DNA of 64,000 nucleotides from an uncultured Paracoccaceae bacterium (GCA_947493745.1 CANLSM010000015.1:1-64000); one strand, 5' to 3'; counted from the first letter of the stretch, positions 53,373-62,856 are shown. Notes: a model not told the origin generated them from the letters alone. Program-made: numbers and translations.

Positions 53373-54806
53373 ATGGAAATGCCACTGCCGGACCAGTCCA
53401 TTCTCGACCGCAGGGAAGCGATTTTCGCCAGGCTTCGTGCGATCCTGCCGGAAGAGGCTGTCATCACCGATCTCAACGAGACGCGCGCCTATGAATGCGA
53501 CGCCCTGACGGCCTATAGATGTCCTCCATTGGCCGCCGTTTTGCCGTCGAACACAGCGGAGGTTGCGGCGGTTCTCGCGCTTTGCCATGCCGAGCGCATT
53601 CCGGTCGTGCCGCGTGGTTCCGGCACATCGCTTGCCGGGGGGGCCTTGCCGACGGCCGACTGTATCATCCTGGGTGTCGCCAAGCTGTCCGATGTGCTGG
53701 AGGCCGATTATGAAAATCGCGTCATTCGGGTGCAGACCGGACGAACCAATCTGAGCGTCACGGGTGCAGTCGAGAATAACGGTTTTTTCTATGCACCCGA
53801 TCCATCCAGCCAGTTGGCCTGTGCGATTGCAGGCAATATCGCGATGAATTCCGGCGGGGCGCATTGCCTGAAATACGGCGTGACGACCAACAATCTGATG
53901 GGCGTCACGATGGTCACCATGGAGGGCGAGATCGTGCAGCTTGGCGGCGCGCATCTCGATGCGGCAGGCTATGATCTTCTGGGGCTGCTTTGCGGTTCTG
54001 AAGGGCAGCTTGGCGTCGTCACCGAGGCGACCCTGCGCATTCTGCGCAAACCCGAAGGTGCCAGGCCTGTTCTTATGGGGTTCGACAGCAACGAGGTCGC
54101 CGGGGCCTGTGTTTCCGACATCATCAAGGCAGGTGTCCTGCCGGTTGCCATCGAGTTCATGGACCGTCCGTGCATTCGCGCCTGCGAAGCTTTTGCCCAT
54201 GCAGGCTATCCGGATGTGGAGGCGCTTCTGATCGTGGAGGTCGAGGGGTCCGAGGCCGAGATCGCGGAACAGTTGGGCAAGATCACCGATATCGCCAGAC
54301 GACACAATCCAGTGGAGTTGCGCGAAAGCGCCAGCGCAGCGGAATCAGCGGCGATCTGGAAAGGTCGCAAGGCGGCATTCGGGGCGATGGGGCAGATCAA
54401 CGACTATATGTGTCTCGACGGCACGATCCCGGTCAATGAACTACCTTACGTGCTGCGCCGCATCGGTGAGATGTCCAAGGAGTTCGGACTGGATGTCGCC
54501 AACGTCTTCCACGCAGGCGACGGGAACATGCATCCGCTCATCCTTTTTGATGCCAACAAGCCCGGTGATCTTGAAACCTGCGAGGCGTTTGGTGCGGAAA
54601 TTCTGAAGCTCTGTGTCGAGGTTGGCGGCTGTCTGACCGGCGAGCATGGCGTCGGGATCGAAAAACGCGATCTGATGCTCGATCAGTACACCATGGCTGA
54701 TATCGAGATCCAGCTGGATGTGAAGGATGTGTTCGATCCGCGCTGGCTGCTCAATCCCGCCAAGGTCTTCCCACTGAAGACGACCGAAACCCGCCGCGCG
54801 GCCTGA
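53373..54806 (+). CDS. glcD: Glycolate oxidase subunit GlcD (FAD)
   Basis: This FAD-linked subunit oxidises glycolate to glyoxylate, passing electrons to GlcF and the quinone pool. The start at 53373 (MEMPLPDQSIL) gives 477 residues; an upstream in-frame ATG lies before the promoter palindrome. The FAD-binding 4 domain has VVPRGSGTSLAGGA, and the C-terminal FAD-oxidase domain has HAGDGNMHPLI and GEHGVGIEKRD. It is the first gene of glcDEF; no glcG or glcB follows. Confidence 0.94.
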   Translation: MEMPLPDQSILDRREAIFARLRAILPEEAVITDLNETRAYECDALTAYRCPPLAAVLPSNTAEVAAVLALCHAERIPVVPRGSGTSLAGGALPTADCIILGVAKLSDVLEADYENRVIRVQTGRTNLSVTGAVENNGFFYAPDPSSQLACAIAGNIAMNSGGAHCLKYGVTTNNLMGVTMVTMEGEIVQLGGAHLDAAGYDLLGLLCGSEGQLGVVTEATLRILRKPEGARPVLMGFDSNEVAGACVSDIIKAGVLPVAIEFMDRPCIRACEAFAHAGYPDVEALLIVEVEGSEAEIAEQLGKITDIARRHNPVELRESASAAESAAIWKGRKAAFGAMGQINDYMCLDGTIPVNELPYVLRRIGEMSKEFGLDVANVFHAGDGNMHPLILFDANKPGDLETCEAFGAEILKLCVEVGGCLTGEHGVGIEKRDLMLDQYTMADIEIQLDVKDVFDPRWLLNPAKVFPLKTTETRRAA

Positions 54807-54824
54807 GCCAGAGAAGTAGTTCCC

Positions 54825-55964
54825 ATGAGACCGACAAGTGAGGCTGAACTGGCCGAGGCCGTGGCGTCTGCCAAGGGACCACTGGAGATCAGGGGAGGTG
54901 GCACGCGTCAGGGCCTGGGTCATGCGGTCTCGGGCGATCTGCTGGAGACCGGCGGGATGACGGGCATCACGCTCTATGAGCCGGGTGCTCTGACGATTGT
55001 GGCGAGGGCAGGGACGCCTCTGTCCGAAATCGATGCAGCCCTTGCCGCCGAAGGTCAGCGTCTGCCGTTCGAGCCGATGGATCATCGGGGTCTTTACGGC
55101 ACGCAGGGTGAGCCGACCATCGGCGGCGTGGTTGCCTGTAACATATCCGGTCCGCGGCGCATTCAGGCGGGCGCCTGCCGGGACAGCCTGATCGGCGTGC
55201 GCTTCGTCGATGGCAGTGGCACCGCGATCAAGAATGGTGGCCGGGTGATGAAAAACGTCACAGGTTATGATCTGGTCAAGCTGATGTGCGGCAGTCACGG
55301 GACACTCGGCGTCCTCAGCGAGGTCTCTTTCAAGGTGCTGCCCAAATCCCAGGCCACCGGCGTCGTGCTTCTGGAAGGTCTAGGCGATGAGGATGCAATC
55401 GCTGCACTCTCCATCGCGCTGGGGTCTCCTTTTGATGTCACGGGTGCTGCACACCTGACCGAGGGATTGGACGGCGCGCCGGTTACCATGATCCGGGTCG
55501 AGGGATTTGAGAAATCCGTCAGCTACCGGACAGCTGAGCTGCAAAAGCTGCTCGCCAAGTTCGGCGCATCCGAGGTTGAACGGGGCCCGGACAAAACCGC
55601 CGCCGGCTGGGCGCATATCCGCGATGCGACAGCCTTTGCAGGCCAGAAGAGCGATGTCTGGCGCTTCTCCGTAAAACCGGGCGATGGCCCAACTCTCGGA
55701 AAGGCATTGCGCGGACTGGGGGCCGGAAACATCTTTTATGACTGGGGGGGTGGTCTGGTCTGGGCCTTGATGGGTGAGGGGGCCGATGCCCGCAAGGCGA
55801 TGGGTGATCTTGAGGGCCACGGCACCCTGATCCGTGCCAGCGATGCGACACGCGATGAGCTGGGCGTTTTCATGCCGGAAGCAGCGGCGCTTCGCCGGAT
55901 CAGCGAGGGGCTGAGGTCCAAGTTCGATCCGCGTGGCATCCTGAACCCCGGCCGGATGGGATAG
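54825..55964 (+). CDS. glcE: Glycolate oxidase subunit GlcE
   Basis: The 379-residue FAD-binding-type subunit of the glycolate oxidase complex begins 18 bases after glcD. The N-terminal region has IRGGGTRQGLG and TIGGVVACNISGPRR, and GYDLVKLMCGSHGTLGVL is the conserved FAD-fold segment. It lacks the GlcD-type C-terminal catalytic motif, as expected for GlcE. It ends 5 bases before glcF. Confidence 0.93.
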   Translation: MRPTSEAELAEAVASAKGPLEIRGGGTRQGLGHAVSGDLLETGGMTGITLYEPGALTIVARAGTPLSEIDAALAAEGQRLPFEPMDHRGLYGTQGEPTIGGVVACNISGPRRIQAGACRDSLIGVRFVDGSGTAIKNGGRVMKNVTGYDLVKLMCGSHGTLGVLSEVSFKVLPKSQATGVVLLEGLGDEDAIAALSIALGSPFDVTGAAHLTEGLDGAPVTMIRVEGFEKSVSYRTAELQKLLAKFGASEVERGPDKTAAGWAHIRDATAFAGQKSDVWRFSVKPGDGPTLGKALRGLGAGNIFYDWGGGLVWALMGEGADARKAMGDLEGHGTLIRASDATRDELGVFMPEAAALRRISEGLRSKFDPRGILNPGRMG

Positions 55965-55969
55965 ACGAT

Positions 55970-57274
55970 ATGCAGACGAATTTCTCACCCGAGCAGCTAA
56001 CCGATCCGGCCATCAAACGCTCAAACGAGGTTTTGCGGACCTGCGTTCACTGCGGGTTTTGCACCGCGACCTGCCCGACCTATCAGGTACTGGGCGACGA
56101 GCTCGACAGCCCGCGCGGGCGGATCTACCTGATCAAGGACATGCTGGAGCAGGGCAGACCAGCCGATGAGAAGACCGTCAAGCATATCGACCGTTGTCTG
56201 TCTTGTCTGGCCTGCATGAGCACCTGCCCGTCGGGTGTGCACTACATGCATCTGGTCGATCATGCGCGCGAATACATCGAGGCCACCTACAAGCGTCCTT
56301 TGACCGACCGGATGCTGCGCTGGACCCTGGCGAAGATCCTGCCCTATCCCAACCGGTTCCGTCTGGCGCTGCTGGGCGCGAAGATCGGCAGACCGTTCCG
56401 GGGCCTGCTGCCGGACCCGCGCTTGAGGGCGATGCTGGAGATGGCACCCAGGACCATCCCCACGCCTTCGCTGATGGACGAGCCGCAGGTGTTTCCGGCG
56501 GAAGGTGCGCGGGTGCGTCGCGTGGCCCTGATGACGGGCTGTGCGCAGCGCGCGCTCAACACGGATATCAACGAGGCGACCATACGTCTGCTGACGCGAC
56601 ATGGCTGCGAGGTCGTGATCGCGCGCGGCATGGGATGTTGCGGCGCACTGACCCATCACATGGGCAAAACGGGGGAGAGCCACGCTGCCGCAGCGAAGAA
56701 CATTCGCGCCTGGATGGCGGAAGTGAGTGGCGACGGGCTTGATGCGGTGGTGATCAACACGTCGGGCTGCGGCACCACGGTCAAGGACTATGGCCATATG
56801 TTCCGCAATGAGCCGCTGGCAGAGGATGCGGCGACCATCGCAGGGCTCGCAAAGGACATCTCGGAGGTGATGGTCGATCTCGGCTTGAAGCCGTCCCGTG
56901 CCCCCGAGTTAAGGGTGGCCTATCACGCGGCCTGTTCGCTCCAGCACGGCCAGCAGATCAAGACTTATCCAAAGGACCTGCTGAAGGCGGCGGGGTTCAC
57001 CTTACTGGAACCTGCCGATCCGCATCTGTGCTGTGGCAGTGCAGGGACCTACAACCTGATGCAGCCCGAGATTTCTGCCCAACTGAAGGATCGCAAGGTT
57101 CGGACGCTAGAGGCGGTGACACCGGATGTGATCGCGGCAGGCAACATCGGCTGCATGATGCAGATCGGCGGTGGCACCGGTGTGCCTGTTGTTCATACGG
57201 CCGAGTTGCTGGACTGGGCGACGGGTGGCCCAAGACCGGCGGCAATCCGCGTGGACATCTTGGCTTCGCAATGA
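55970..57274 (+). CDS. glcF: Glycolate oxidase iron-sulfur subunit GlcF
   Basis: The 434-residue subunit has two N-terminal 4Fe-4S clusters (CVHCGFCTATCPTY near residue 24 and CLSCLACMSTCPSG near 76). Two CCG domains follow (GMGCCGALTHHMG, and CCGSAGTYNL towards the end). It transfers electrons from GlcD to the membrane. The five-base gap from glcE indicates one transcript. Confidence 0.95.
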   Translation: MQTNFSPEQLTDPAIKRSNEVLRTCVHCGFCTATCPTYQVLGDELDSPRGRIYLIKDMLEQGRPADEKTVKHIDRCLSCLACMSTCPSGVHYMHLVDHAREYIEATYKRPLTDRMLRWTLAKILPYPNRFRLALLGAKIGRPFRGLLPDPRLRAMLEMAPRTIPTPSLMDEPQVFPAEGARVRRVALMTGCAQRALNTDINEATIRLLTRHGCEVVIARGMGCCGALTHHMGKTGESHAAAAKNIRAWMAEVSGDGLDAVVINTSGCGTTVKDYGHMFRNEPLAEDAATIAGLAKDISEVMVDLGLKPSRAPELRVAYHAACSLQHGQQIKTYPKDLLKAAGFTLLEPADPHLCCGSAGTYNLMQPEISAQLKDRKVRTLEAVTPDVIAAGNIGCMMQIGGGTGVPVVHTAELLDWATGGPRPAAIRVDILASQ

Positions 57275-57295
57275 CGGTCGGCCTATAATTGGTTT

Positions 57296-58090
57296 ATGGG
57301 CCGCCTTCTTTCTCTTCTGACCTGTCTCAGCCTGTTCATGGCTGCTGTGTCTGTCGCCGCGCAAACGCCACAAAGCCGTCTGGGACGGCTTGAGAGCGAT
57401 ACTTCTGTTATCTGTTCTGCCGTCGCGGTGACGCCGCAGATCATTCTCACCGCGGCCCATTGTGTCTTCGGCAATGCCGGAACCACACCGCTTCGCGCCT
57501 ATCGCCTGAAGTTCTTTCCCATGGACCAGACCGGAGCCGCGAGCCAGGACGGCCCCGTTTTCGGGCGCCAACTGGTGTTTGATCGGGATTACCGCCAAAG
57601 CCCCATTGCCTCGGAGACCGCGATTGCCAATGATCTTGCGCTGGTTCTGCTGGAGCGTGAACTTGATCTGCCGGAACAAAGGGCCGAGATCGTCCCGCTC
57701 AACACCGGGGATATCGCGCAGGCACTGGTACCGGCGGAGGACGGGCAGGGGGTCGCGACGCGGGCCTGTCCGGTCGTTGTGCGCAATTCCGCGATCGTGG
57801 TGGCCGAGTGTGATCTGCCCTCGGGCGGGTCCGGCGCGCCGCTTCTGGTTCAAGGCGAGGCAGGCTGGCGATTGGGGGCAATCGTCTCCTCCGTGGGGGA
57901 GCGGCAGGGTCGCCCGGTCGTCCTTGGTGTCGATCTGCAAAGCTCGCTCAAACCGCTTCTCGACGAGCTGGAACACCTTGCAATGAAGTCATTGCGTGAT
58001 GAATCATCTCGCAAAACGGTCTCGGAACAGTTAGGAAGAAAGGATGATGGGGAACCTGGGGCAGTTCTGCCTCAAGTATTGGTTGACTAA
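57296..58090 (+). CDS. Secreted trypsin-like serine protease 1
   Basis: The 264-residue S1-family protease has a signal peptide (MGRLLSLLTCLSLFMAAVSVAAQ). The triad is visible: His in TAAHCVF (about residue 51), Asp in NDLALVLLE, and Ser in GGSGAPLL, where GGSG replaces the usual GDSG. It ends with a charged tail, VSEQLGRKDDG, shared in part with the neighbouring protease. It is predicted to be periplasmic. The next gene starts 20 bases downstream. Confidence 0.88.
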   Translation: MGRLLSLLTCLSLFMAAVSVAAQTPQSRLGRLESDTSVICSAVAVTPQIILTAAHCVFGNAGTTPLRAYRLKFFPMDQTGAASQDGPVFGRQLVFDRDYRQSPIASETAIANDLALVLLERELDLPEQRAEIVPLNTGDIAQALVPAEDGQGVATRACPVVVRNSAIVVAECDLPSGGSGAPLLVQGEAGWRLGAIVSSVGERQGRPVVLGVDLQSSLKPLLDELEHLAMKSLRDESSRKTVSEQLGRKDDGEPGAVLPQVLVD

Positions 58091-58110
58091 AGCGTATGTC
58101 GGGGGGCGGT

Positions 58111-58968
58111 ATGCCGAAACCAATGTGGCTGGCTTTGCCAGCATTTATATTCATGTGGGCCGCAACAGCTGCTTTAGCGCAGCAGTCGGATCTGCCGTTA
58201 AAACGATTGTGGAGCGCGGATGACGCGAAGGCCTGGCAGGCCGTCGGTCGACTGGAGATGTCGGGTATCGGGTTCTGCACCGGTGCGCTGATCACCACCC
58301 AGCACGTGCTGACCGCGGCGCATTGCCTTTTTGATCGCGAGACCGGAGAGCCTGTCGCGATCTCGAATATCAGTTTCCGCGCCGGATGGCGTGACGGGCG
58401 TGCCGTGGCCTATCGCACGACACGGCGCGTGATCATTCATCCCGATTACCTGTTTGAGAACGACGACAAGCTTGAGCGGGTCGCAACCGATATCGCCCTT
58501 GTCGAGTTGAGCCATCCGATCCGCGAATCCGCCGTGCTTCCCTTCGACCGCAATCCCTCGCCGCGTCCGGGCGATCAGGTGATGGTGGTTTCCTACTCGC
58601 ACGACCGCGACGACTTCCCCTCGCTGCAGGAACGATGCCGGGTCCTGTTGGGGCAAAGCGATGTGCTGGTCTATTCCTGCAAGGTCAGTTTCGGAGCGTC
58701 GGGCTCACCCATTTTCGTGATGTCCGACAACCGGCCGCGGATCGCCTCCGTGATCTCGTCCATGGCGGTCTGGCAAAGTCAGGATGTCGCACTCGGTGCC
58801 TCTCTGGGGACGCCGCTCGACGATCTGCTCGGCCGTCTGGCGGTCACCGATCCGGTTTTTCGCAGGCTTGAGGGGGCCGGTCATGCTGCCGGCTCACCAC
58901 AGCGCAGATCCATCGCCGAACAGCTTGGGCGACAGGCGGACAGCGGTCGCAAGATCATCATTCCCTGA
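58111..58968 (+). CDS. Secreted trypsin-like serine protease 2
   Basis: The 285-residue S1-family protease starts at ATG 58111 behind GGGGGGCGG (58096 is a weaker alternative). It has a signal peptide ending near ALAQ. The triad is His in TAAHCLF, Asp in ATDIALVEL, and Ser in FGASGSPIF, so the residue before the Gly-Ser is Ala rather than Asp. The tail RSIAEQLGRQADSGR matches that of protease 1. It is a tandem paralogue and probably co-transcribed. Confidence 0.87.
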   Translation: MPKPMWLALPAFIFMWAATAALAQQSDLPLKRLWSADDAKAWQAVGRLEMSGIGFCTGALITTQHVLTAAHCLFDRETGEPVAISNISFRAGWRDGRAVAYRTTRRVIIHPDYLFENDDKLERVATDIALVELSHPIRESAVLPFDRNPSPRPGDQVMVVSYSHDRDDFPSLQERCRVLLGQSDVLVYSCKVSFGASGSPIFVMSDNRPRIASVISSMAVWQSQDVALGASLGTPLDDLLGRLAVTDPVFRRLEGAGHAAGSPQRRSIAEQLGRQADSGRKIIIP

Positions 58969-59097
58969 GCCTGAGTTCCGCGCGTTCTGACCTCTTGAAC
59001 GCCTGAAATCAGTCCCCATATCAGCGCTATCAGGGGCCGAAACCGGACCTGATACATGACAACACGGTCTGTCCATTGTGGAAGGCCGACATTTGTA

Positions 59098-59114
59098 TCG
59101 CTTCTGAAGGAGGA
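59098..59114 (+). promoter_or_regulatory. ROSE-like RNA thermometer element before hsp20
   Basis: TCGCT, five bases, then AGGAGGA reproduces the hallmark of ROSE elements, a UYGCU strand pairing with the AGGA of the Shine-Dalgarno site, immediately before the ATG at 59122. ROSE elements control alphaproteobacterial small heat-shock genes. Upstream hairpins in the 150-base leader were not modelled. Confidence 0.5.
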
Positions 59115-59121
59115 TGCTTTC

Positions 59122-59577
59122 ATGCGTACTTACGACTTTACACCGCTTTATCGCTCGACCGTTGGTTTTGACCGTCTCGCAAACATGCTGGACACCGTTC
59201 TGACCAATGACGGGAGCGCAAACAGCTACCCGCCCTACAACATCGAAAAGACCGGTGAGGATGCTTATCGCATCTCGATCGCCGTCGCCGGCTTTACCGA
59301 AGCTGAGCTCAATATCGAGGCTCGCGACGGACAGCTCGTGATCTCGGGCAAGAAAACTGATGACGACGCCGAGCGCGCCTATCTGCATCGCGGCATCGCG
59401 ACCCGTGCTTTCGAGAAACGCTTCCAACTGGCGGATCATGTCCGCGCCACCGGTGCTGTGACTGAAAACGGTCTGCTGCATGTCGATCTTGTCCGTGAAG
59501 TGCCCGAGGCGCTGAAACCGCGCCGGATCGAGATTGCGACCCAGCCCGCTCTGGAGAACAAATCGAAGAAAAAGTAA
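59122..59577 (+). CDS. Small heat-shock protein Hsp20 (IbpA-like)
   Basis: The 151-residue chaperone starts at ATG 59122 behind AAGGAGGA. The N-terminal arm (MRTYDFTPLYRSTVGFDRL) is typical of the IbpA class. The alpha-crystallin domain spans about residues 35-125 with YNIEKTGEDAYRISIAVAGF, and VTENGLLHVDL is present. The C-terminal extension lacks a clear I-x-I motif apart from RIEIAT. It holds unfolded proteins during heat stress and is followed by a strong terminator. Confidence 0.94.
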   Translation: MRTYDFTPLYRSTVGFDRLANMLDTVLTNDGSANSYPPYNIEKTGEDAYRISIAVAGFTEAELNIEARDGQLVISGKKTDDDAERAYLHRGIATRAFEKRFQLADHVRATGAVTENGLLHVDLVREVPEALKPRRIEIATQPALENKSKKK

Positions 59578-59600
59578 GCTGACGGCTTGCAAGTCAATGA

Positions 59601-59629
59601 AGGCCAGCGCCGCGCGCTGGCCTTTTTTT
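59601..59629 (+). terminator. Rho-independent terminator after hsp20
   Basis: AGGCCAGCGC pairs perfectly with GCGCTGGCCT across a CGC loop and runs into seven T. It begins 23 bases after the hsp20 stop. Confidence 0.95.
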
Positions 59630-59956
59630 GTTTCAGATTGCCAATCAGTGCAGAGGTCGTTTCTTCCCTAGAAATGTCAAATATTCGACAGAAGCTGACA
59701 ATGCCCGGTTTGCCAAAGTTCGAAATTGTTCGGTGATTTTCTTGAGCCGTTGGCTTCATGTTTTTGAAGGGGCGCATGATATCCGCAACTTATTACTGTC
59801 GCGGTCGAACAATCGTCGCTATTCGCCCAACTCGGACCATTATTTGCCCCAATTCCAAACAGACAGTTGAAAGTGCTCCGGTTGCACACCCGGGGCATGT
59901 ATCTAGTGACAAGCGAACGGGTTGCCCCGGGGAGAGTATTCCGGGGCAACCCACCG
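59630..59956. other. Intergenic region with a hairpin at the end of the VWA gene
   Basis: No coding sequence is supported in this AT-richer gap. At 59921-59950 GTTGCCCCGG pairs perfectly with CCGGGGCAAC across a 10-base loop, just beyond the VWA gene's stop on the minus strand. It probably terminates or protects that transcript, though no T-run follows on either strand. Confidence 0.55.
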
Positions 59957-62215
59957 TCAGCGATTGTCAGCAGCACGCGCCAGCCGGACCAGGCCCATGT
60001 ATTCGGCCCTATAGCCGAAGGGATCGGCCCCACGCGCATTTGCGGCAAGCGCCAGGGCATCCTCGAAGTCCCATTCCCCCAGACTGCCCGGCGTCTTCAG
60101 CAATTGCCCGAAGCCCGCGACCGAGGCCGCGAACCTGGTTTCCGAGGTGGCAATATCCGCGCGATCCGACAGAATCGGGGTTGTGACGAGCTGGCTTGTC
60201 GCCTCGCCCGGACGTTTGTAGCGCAGCTTCAGAAAGGCCAGTTCGCCATCGCTGTCCGACACTGTTGCTGCCTCGGCCTCCGCATAGCGCAGATCATCAA
60301 CCTGAATGGCGGGCGAGCCGACCGGTGTGATCTCATAAAGGGCTGTGACCGTGTGACCGGCGCCGATCTCGCCCGCGTCCACCCGGTCATTGTTGAAATC
60401 CTCGCGTGCCAAGGCGCGTGTCTCATAGCCGATCAGGCGGTATTCGGCGATCTCGGCGGGATTGAACTCGACCTGGATCTTGACGTCATTGGCAATCGGG
60501 AAAAGCGCGCCCGAGACCTCATCGACCAGCACTTTCTGTGCCTCGGCCAGCGTGTCGATATAGGCGGCCGTCCCGTTGCCGTTCTGGGCCAGCGTCTGCA
60601 TCGTATCATCCTGATAATTGCCGCGGCCAAATCCCAGAACCGACAGATAGGTGCCGGAGCGGCGTTTGTCCTCGACAAAGGTCTTCAGTGCGTCGGGGTT
60701 GGAAATCCCGACATTGAAGTCGCCGTCTGTGGCCAGGATCACGCGGGACACTTCACCATCCTCGGCCATGTCCTGCGCCACGGCATAGGCCTGTTGCAGC
60801 CCGGCCTGCCCGGCGGTCGAGCCACCGGCGGAGAGCCGTTCCAGTGCACCTAGGATCGTGCGCTCATCACCTGCCAAGGTCGGCTCCAGCGCCAGACCGG
60901 CGCTGCCCGCATATGTCACGATGGCCACCTGATCGGTCTCCGACAGGCTGGAGAGCAGCAGGCGGAACGACTTGATCAGAAGCGGCAGCTTGTTGGGCTG
61001 GTTCATCGAGCCGGATGTGTCGATCAGAAACACCAGGTTGAGCGGGGGCCGGTCGGCGGGCGTAAGATCATAACCCTGAATGCCGATATGCATCAGCTGT
61101 GTGTGCTGGTTCCACGGCGTCTGTGTGACCGAAACGGACGTGCGGAACGGCGTCTCAAGACTGTCTGGTGCGGGGTAGTCATAGTCGAAATAGTTCACCA
61201 TTTCCTCAACGCGCACCGCGTCGGGGTTCGGCAGATAGCCGTCCATCAGCGCAGAGCGGACAAAGGCATAGGAGGCTGTGTCCACATCGATGGAGAAGGT
61301 CGAAACCGGCTCGGCTTTTACGACCTTGACCGGATTGACGGGGGCGGTGTTGAACTCTTCTGTGCCCGGCGTCGTGAATGCGGCCTCCGCCTCTTCAACA
61401 ATCACAGGTGCTGACCTTGTCTCAACGCGGGCAACCGTATTCTGCTGCTCCGAGAGGGATTGTCCGGGGGCTAAGCCAGCGGCAAGCCCCTGAGGCAAAG
61501 GGGTTTCCTCCTGTTCAAGGTCGCTTGTATCAACCGTAGAAAGGCGCTGGGCTCTGCCATCGGCAAAGAGGTCGCTTTCAGATGTGGCGGGGCTTGGTGG
61601 CGCAAGCTCTGCTCGACTCCGCTCAACCCGCTGCCCTTGGTCTTGAACGGCGACCGGCGCATTTGGAACAATTACTCGCGGCTCAGGTTCGGGAATTGCA
61701 ACGCTATCTGCCGGTGTAGCCCGGTCGGCATCGGTGGAAACGAGAGCATCCCCCCGGCGGCTCTGACCCTGCGGCGCGTCGTTCAGCGCGGGCGAGATCA
61801 GGGAACCGATGGCGGTGCTGTCATCGGCCTCGTCGAGCCTCAGCGCATCAACCGCTTCTTCTGACGGGGTCTCCGCACTCGCCGCTTTGTTCAGCTCATT
61901 GCCAAGCGGCTCCATCTCGGGGGTCTTCAACGAAATCCCGTTGGTCACCACCAGTGCAATCGCAATCGTGGCCATGCCCGTGGTTGCCAGCATCCCGCTG
62001 CGGCTCGTCAGTCTGTCAATCATCGTCCCAAGTCCTTTCCAGAAACCCGCACGCCTTGTGCGGTCCTGAATGGGACGGGCCGTGTCCGCCGATCCTTGGG
62101 CGGTTCTTTCAAAACTTTCCATCGCGGCGCGCAAGGCGGCCTGACGCGCATCTTCCGATGGCGCGGGTGTCTCGCGTTTCAGCGCATCCTGCAATCGCTT
62201 GAGGTCGTCGGTCAT
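59957..62215 (-). CDS. Membrane-anchored VWA-domain protein, possible anti-sigma partner
   Basis: The 752-residue protein overlaps the ECF sigma gene by four bases. Residues 1-70 are charged and cytoplasmic, resembling the N-terminal part of anti-sigma factors but without an HxxxCxxC zinc motif. One membrane helix follows (about 76-95, ATTGMATIAIALVV). A long low-complexity stretch leads to a YfbK-type region and a von Willebrand A domain with MIDAS motif DTSGSMN near residue 400, then a DUF3520-like C-terminus. It is probably a periplasmic sensor or adhesion scaffold controlling the sigma factor. Confidence 0.82.
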   Translation of the reverse strand: MTDDLKRLQDALKRETPAPSEDARQAALRAAMESFERTAQGSADTARPIQDRTRRAGFWKGLGTMIDRLTSRSGMLATTGMATIAIALVVTNGISLKTPEMEPLGNELNKAASAETPSEEAVDALRLDEADDSTAIGSLISPALNDAPQGQSRRGDALVSTDADRATPADSVAIPEPEPRVIVPNAPVAVQDQGQRVERSRAELAPPSPATSESDLFADGRAQRLSTVDTSDLEQEETPLPQGLAAGLAPGQSLSEQQNTVARVETRSAPVIVEEAEAAFTTPGTEEFNTAPVNPVKVVKAEPVSTFSIDVDTASYAFVRSALMDGYLPNPDAVRVEEMVNYFDYDYPAPDSLETPFRTSVSVTQTPWNQHTQLMHIGIQGYDLTPADRPPLNLVFLIDTSGSMNQPNKLPLLIKSFRLLLSSLSETDQVAIVTYAGSAGLALEPTLAGDERTILGALERLSAGGSTAGQAGLQQAYAVAQDMAEDGEVSRVILATDGDFNVGISNPDALKTFVEDKRRSGTYLSVLGFGRGNYQDDTMQTLAQNGNGTAAYIDTLAEAQKVLVDEVSGALFPIANDVKIQVEFNPAEIAEYRLIGYETRALAREDFNNDRVDAGEIGAGHTVTALYEITPVGSPAIQVDDLRYAEAEAATVSDSDGELAFLKLRYKRPGEATSQLVTTPILSDRADIATSETRFAASVAGFGQLLKTPGSLGEWDFEDALALAANARGADPFGYRAEYMGLVRLARAADNR

Positions 62216-62784
62216 CCCAACATCTCCTCCTCTTTGGCAATACGCCGCAATTCCTTGCGCACTTCACTCATGCGCCAACTGACGGTCCCCTCCGACAGGC
62301 CTAAGGCCCCGGCTGCCTGCGCATGGGTCATGTCTTCGCCAAGCACCAGCGCCACGGTTTCCCTCAGGTCCTCGTCAAGCTTAGCCATCGCGCCGTGCAG
62401 CCATTCCAGCTCTGCCCGCTGCTCCGAGGCGGTCTCGCGCCTGAGAATTTCGACATCACCCCAGCCCGTCGAGGCCCGCGCGCGCGTCGCGCGCTTGCGC
62501 AGAACATCCTTGGCGGCATTCAGCACCACGCGGTGCAGCCAGGTCGTAAAGCGCGCCTCCCCGCGAAAGCCCTTCAGCTTTGCGGGGAGGGCGGCACAGA
62601 TATCCTGTGCCAGATCCTCGGCATCACCCTTTGCCCCCAGCATGGTGAAACCAAGACGATAGATGCGGTCATAGTTGCGCGAGATCAGGACCCCGAAGGC
62701 CTGAGCATCGCCGCCCAGAGACTGGGCGACCAAATCCTCGTCGCTGACTTCCATTCGCATCACCCAAGTCTGACGCGGCCACAT
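62212..62784 (-). CDS. ECF-family RNA polymerase sigma factor
   Basis: The start at ATG 62784 follows AAGGATC and gives 190 residues; starts at 62760 or 62754 are possible. Sigma region 2 runs from about residue 20 to 90 (YDRIYRLGFTMLG, then DAEDLAQDICAALP). Region 4 is at the C-terminus with the helix-turn-helix MTHAQAAGALGLSEGTVSWRMSEVRKEL. It is translationally coupled to the VWA protein. The target promoters are unknown. Confidence 0.92.
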   Translation of the reverse strand: MWPRQTWVMRMEVSDEDLVAQSLGGDAQAFGVLISRNYDRIYRLGFTMLGAKGDAEDLAQDICAALPAKLKGFRGEARFTTWLHRVVLNAAKDVLRKRATRARASTGWGDVEILRRETASEQRAELEWLHGAMAKLDEDLRETVALVLGEDMTHAQAAGALGLSEGTVSWRMSEVRKELRRIAKEEEMLG

Positions 62785-62856
62785 TGCCGATCCTTGGAAA
62801 TTTTTCAAAATAATTTGTCATTGGCCTTTGGCGCGGAAACCGGTTTGCTGGGGGGC

